From an uncultured Verrucomicrobiales bacterium (GTDB lineage Bacteria; Verrucomicrobiota; Verrucomicrobiia; Verrucomicrobiales; Akkermansiaceae): a stretch of 16,251 bases of DNA. The notes beneath the pieces were generated by a model. That model made no database searches and had not been told where the DNA came from. It was given only the letters and a program-made list of their open reading frames with translations. Below, piece by piece: positions 13,857 through 16,251 of the stretch (positions are counted from its first letter, which is position 1; every line of letters begins with the position of its first letter). The position numbers and the translations under genes are program-made. The stretch lies in the NCBI GenBank assembly GCA_937905985.1, contig CALCWC010000005.1, positions 1 to 16,251 on the forward strand, in the 5' to 3' direction.

Positions 13857-13960
13857 TTTTGTTTTCTATATTCTTCGACCTTTTTCTCTATCTCATAAAA
13901 CGTATTTATGGAAAATACACGACAATTATTCCAATGCAGTTGATATGGAGCGAAGACTTG
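13853..13960 (-). pseudogene. 35-residue C-terminal remnant upstream of lipoprotein K
   Basis: Open frame without a start codon, bounded upstream by TAATAA. It contains PYQLHWNNCRVF and ends with a charged helix (EIEKKVEEYRKQK). The NNC-x-x-F pattern resembles the catalytic-cysteine segment of papain-like or NlpC-type domains found at toxin C-termini; the match is short. Its stop overlaps the K start (ATGA), a toxin-immunity style junction. Probably the 3' scrap of a displaced toxin tip. Confidence 0.4.
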
Positions 13961-14079
13961 TTATTAAGGTTTTACAAAACGTGTTAATATTACCCATTCG
14001 CATTCACATCGAGATGATTTCGGAATAAACATGTTGCATTTTGATGATATTGTCGCCCTAACTTGGTTTTAAGAAAATT

Positions 14080-14376
14080 TTAGCTTATAAAAATTAACAT
14101 TGAACATAATACAAAATATATAGGAAATATAAGAAAACATAATAAAAGGAGAAATGAAGCCTTTCTCGTTTTTCTGAATATGAATAAAAAGGGAGTGCAA
14201 AGAAAACTTACAACCCAGCCTGAAGGGATAAGAAACCACATAATCTGCACAAAAACGTCCATTGCCTCGTTGTTAGTGCCATACGCGCCCAAATCGCGAC
14301 CTCCTACAACCATTAAAGCAGGCGACAGAACAAAAGAAATGCCCAGTGGTAGATACGCCAAAGAGAACTTATTCAT
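14080..14376 (-). CDS. Small three-helix membrane protein (L)
   Basis: 98 aa, not recognised. Three hydrophobic segments at about 8-26, 41-66 and 73-95, with an extramembrane loop GGRDLGAYGTNNEAMD between the first two and basic RKTRK before the last. A TTGACA (14410-14405) with TACTAT (14389-14384) upstream is a possible promoter, but the spacer is only 15 nt. Small polytopic proteins of this size occur as immunity proteins to membrane-active toxins and as orphan genes in rhs islands; context is the only support for that here. AT-rich. Confidence 0.6.
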   Translation of the reverse strand: MNKFSLAYLPLGISFVLSPALMVVGGRDLGAYGTNNEAMDVFVQIMWFLIPSGWVVSFLCTPFLFIFRKTRKASFLLLLCFLIFPIYFVLCSMLIFIS

Positions 14377-14604
14377 GCTATGAATAGTACATTTTTTTTA
14401 TTGATGTCAACGTTATTTTGTGACATAGGGTATTTGGTGACATTCCCTCTCCTGTATGCGCGTCAAGACAGAATTTGAATACGAGGAGGCTGGCGCTACG
14501 AGAGATTTAGATACATATGTGATTGCTGTGAATTGTCTTATATTAAGATATTTTTTCATGTTTATCGTTCAGTCAATAATAGATAAATTCTTTCACAGTT
14601 ACGT

Positions 14605-15375
14605 CTAGATGGAATTAGTGATATAACACGAACATATTTGTGCGTATGCCTTGTACAGATTAGGAGAATCATAAAAATGAGCATTTACTAATTTATCCCA
14701 TATAATCGAGCGTTTTGGGTCATCTATTGAAAGTTCCCACTGATCACCTTCTGGAGTACCTAAAATCACAATATGCATTTCCTTTTCAAATCTATCAACA
14801 AGTGGCTTCAATTCTTTGACTGCAGCTTCGGCCGATTCGTAGTCATTTATCCTGTCAAAAATCGCAGTTATCTTCTCATCAAGCTGTGATGCGCGCTGTA
14901 GTGCCTCATCTCGTTCCTTTATTGAGTAATGTTGATTGGAATGAGTTACGTCCATCCATATTGTAACTCGTTCTGATGGTATAATATCAGACTTTTGAGT
15001 TGAAATAGAAACGACCCAGTAAGTGTGACCATCTTGTTTTACACGCTCCATATTTAATAACTCATAATCCATCTGAATTTTTTGTAGTAAAAATTCAAAA
15101 ATGCTGGGCATTACATTATTTTCCTTAATTATTGTATCACACAGAAGGACTAAACAATCTTCGCGAGATGTACCTTTTGCTCCAACAGGTAAGAAGACCC
15201 GTAGTTCATTTGGTAGAATTTCAGGCAACGAAAGAGCAAGTTTTTCGACTTCTTTTTGCAAAGCACCTGCTGTATATGGCATATTTACCTCTGTTTCGGA
15301 TGTTAAGTGAACAGCGGGATTAGCTTTAGCAAGAGGAGTTGCAATCAAAATTATAGCAAATAATATTCTTTTCAT
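14605..15375 (-). CDS. Secreted protein of unknown function (M)
   Basis: 256 aa with a clear signal peptide (MKRILFAIILIATPLAKA, cleavage near 18-19). No family recognised. The mature part is mixed alpha/beta, with a Glu/Lys-rich helical stretch at about 150-200 (SIKERDEALQRASQLDEKITA) that could form a short coiled coil, and a VNAHFYDSPNLYKAYAQICSCY end with a CxC pair. A-rich leader without Shine-Dalgarno. A peptide remnant ends 12 nt upstream in the same direction. Within the rhs flank it may be a periplasmic immunity protein or an unrelated cargo gene. Confidence 0.7.
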   Translation of the reverse strand: MKRILFAIILIATPLAKANPAVHLTSETEVNMPYTAGALQKEVEKLALSLPEILPNELRVFLPVGAKGTSREDCLVLLCDTIIKENNVMPSIFEFLLQKIQMDYELLNMERVKQDGHTYWVVSISTQKSDIIPSERVTIWMDVTHSNQHYSIKERDEALQRASQLDEKITAIFDRINDYESAEAAVKELKPLVDRFEKEMHIVILGTPEGDQWELSIDDPKRSIIWDKLVNAHFYDSPNLYKAYAQICSCYITNSI

Positions 15376-15387
15376 TATTTTCTTTCT

Positions 15388-15498
15388 TTATTTATTCCAT
15401 GGACGTTTGTTGTATTCTACTCCGTTGTTATGATCGTACATGATTCCTTTCCCAAATGGCTCTTTAGAAATTACGGATTGCGTGTATAACGCTTTTTT
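15388..15498 (-). pseudogene. 36-residue C-terminal remnant upstream of gene M
   Basis: Open frame without its own upstream start: ...SKEPFGKGIMYDHNNGVEYN..., ending KRPWNK and TAA 12 nt before the ATG of M. Polar, Gly/Asn/Tyr-rich, like the end of a secreted or toxin domain. It is in the same frame as the 35-codon frame at 15505-15612, separated by TAA-ATT-TAA. Probably the degraded 3' end of a gene once followed by M. Confidence 0.35.
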
Positions 15499-15504
15499 TT
15501 AAAT

Positions 15505-15612
15505 TTATTTCCTATTCTTTTTTCTTTTCATTATGAGAGATTGAATAAAATCAATAACTTTTTCCAAAACATGCGTTATATAAGCACCTATTAATTCGAT
15601 TATGAAGTCCAT
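15505..15612 (-). CDS. Candidate 35-aa membrane peptide
   Basis: Frame starting ATG at 15612: an amphipathic-hydrophobic helix (MDFIIELIGAYITHVLEKV...) followed by a very basic tail (MKRKKNRK). No Shine-Dalgarno. The shape resembles small membrane-active peptides such as type I toxins, but it could equally be the middle of the same decayed gene as the next remnant, since both share one frame. Confidence 0.25.
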   Translation of the reverse strand: MDFIIELIGAYITHVLEKVIDFIQSLIMKRKKNRK

Positions 15613-15659
15613 ATTTTATCAGTTGAATTTGCCTTGAGAGTTGGTGACAACGGAGGTTT

Positions 15660-16088
15660 CTAGAAACCTAAGAAGTGCTGTCGCAGCTGAAGCCAAGTAC
15701 CCAAGCGAAAGATTTGAGGTGAACTTCTGTAGGTGAGTTCATCTTTTTGTCGTTCGAAGGAAATTCCCTTATACACACCATCCTCCACATTTATCATGTC
15801 GTTTGTGTACTCTCCACATGTTCCCGTACAAGGATCGACCCAGTAGCCCAGCTTCCTCCACGAAAAGCTTTTTTGTTCTATGGGAAAGAAATACCGATCG
15901 TCAACTACGATGCATATGTACCTAGAATTGTCCAATTTGTACTGATTACGCAGCAAAGCGAAAGCTTCTTCCGGGGTATAACGGGGTACAGGAGCCTTTT
16001 GAGAGAAAGGAAGCGCGCCCGTTGTTACCTCACCACATGAAACCATGAAAAGCAACATAATGAATACCAATATTCGTTTCATAATCAA
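15660..16088 (-). CDS. Small putative lipoprotein (N), candidate Rhs immunity protein
   Basis: 142 aa, not recognised. Lipoprotein-type N-terminus MIMKRILVFIMLLFMVSC (C18), then APVPRYTPEEAFALLRNQY and a compact domain with CTGTC (two cysteines) near residues 87-91. Start ATG at 16088; the second ATG (16082) is equally possible. It begins 12 nt after the stop of the truncated rhs frame on the same strand, the usual place for an immunity gene. AT-rich compared with the rhs core. Confidence 0.65.
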   Translation of the reverse strand: MIMKRILVFIMLLFMVSCGEVTTGALPFSQKAPVPRYTPEEAFALLRNQYKLDNSRYICIVVDDRYFFPIEQKSFSWRKLGYWVDPCTGTCGEYTNDMINVEDGVYKGISFERQKDELTYRSSPQIFRLGTWLQLRQHFLGF

Positions 16089-16100
16089 TACAAATATGAC

Positions 16101-16251
16101 CTAACTTTGCTGATATAGGAGGTAGCCTCGGTACAGGAATCGCTGATGCAGCGTTACACTACCATTGACTGTCACCTTCTTGGTTGCTCTGCGGCTCATG
16201 TAGTCGTAGGTGCAGGCCACGCTCACGCTGTTGTCGTCCTTGGTGAAAAGG
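16101..16251 (-). pseudogene. Rhs-repeat protein, truncated C-terminal end of the core
   Basis: The window edge cuts this gene. The last 49 codons read TKDDNSVSVACTYDYMSRRA, then TKKVTVNGS, and RFLYRGYL, typical of YD/Rhs repeat strands. In Rhs proteins the core normally continues far past YRGYL to a DPxG-type junction and a toxin tip. Here the frame ends six residues later (LYQQS, TAG at 16101). The gene therefore seems truncated within the repeat region, by recombination or deletion. GC-rich, unlike the adjacent cassette genes. Confidence 0.75.

Noticed and set aside
14456..14608. Plus-strand 50-codon frame between L and M
   Set aside because: Opposite in direction to all neighbours, no ribosome site, ends inside the 3' end of M; no family recognised.

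Overview
This window is GC-rich bacterial chromosome, most likely from Verrucomicrobiota, with the Akkermansia group the best fit. The evidence is a C-terminal PEP-CTERM-type tail (VPEPTTGTLSLLALAGL followed by basic residues), two AAA_14/DUF4143 ATPases, System II cytochrome c maturation genes, and the tail of an Rhs core of the kind I know from Akkermansia. The taxon is inference from protein style; the window has no rRNA or other marker.

Layout. 1-1203 is the edge of a decayed integrated element: a frameshifted PEP-CTERM gene with its terminator, the C-terminal half of a tyrosine recombinase, a hairpin and three TGCAATACA repeats. The element faces the 3' end of an intact tRNA-Ser(CGA) gene (1204-1291, minus). 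1448-9406 is a minus-strand block. In transcription order it holds a secreted ankyrin protein, a DUF4143 ATPase (F), an active HtrA-like protease, a pseudo-HtrA lipoprotein, a secreted PI-PLC-type phosphodiesterase and a second DUF4143 ATPase (B). 9503-12321 is a plus-strand operon: LpxR-type lipid A deacylase, ResB-like and CcsA-like cytochrome c biogenesis proteins. 12322-13472 has no convincing gene. It holds a tRNA 3'-half-like scar, a 320-nt multibranched nest of inverted repeats and a structured block that may be a group II intron remnant lying just after a 15-bp terminator-like hairpin. 13473-16251 is AT-rich, all minus strand, and reads as the downstream flank of a truncated rhs gene: two short lipoproteins, a small membrane protein, a secreted protein and in-frame peptide remnants. 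It looks like a graveyard of toxin tips and immunity genes.

Themes. First, both DUF4143 ATPase genes have a near-consensus TTGACA promoter with tandem repeats lying against or just upstream of the -35 box, although the two repeat sequences are unrelated. Second, nearly every promoter I can recognise places the start codon 0 to about 11 nt from the predicted transcription start, so leaderless or ultra-short-leader mRNAs seem common here. Third, the protease/pseudoprotease/phosphodiesterase operon and the lipid A/cytochrome c operon both act on the cell envelope. Everything here was read by eye from the sequence; no database search or folding program was run.
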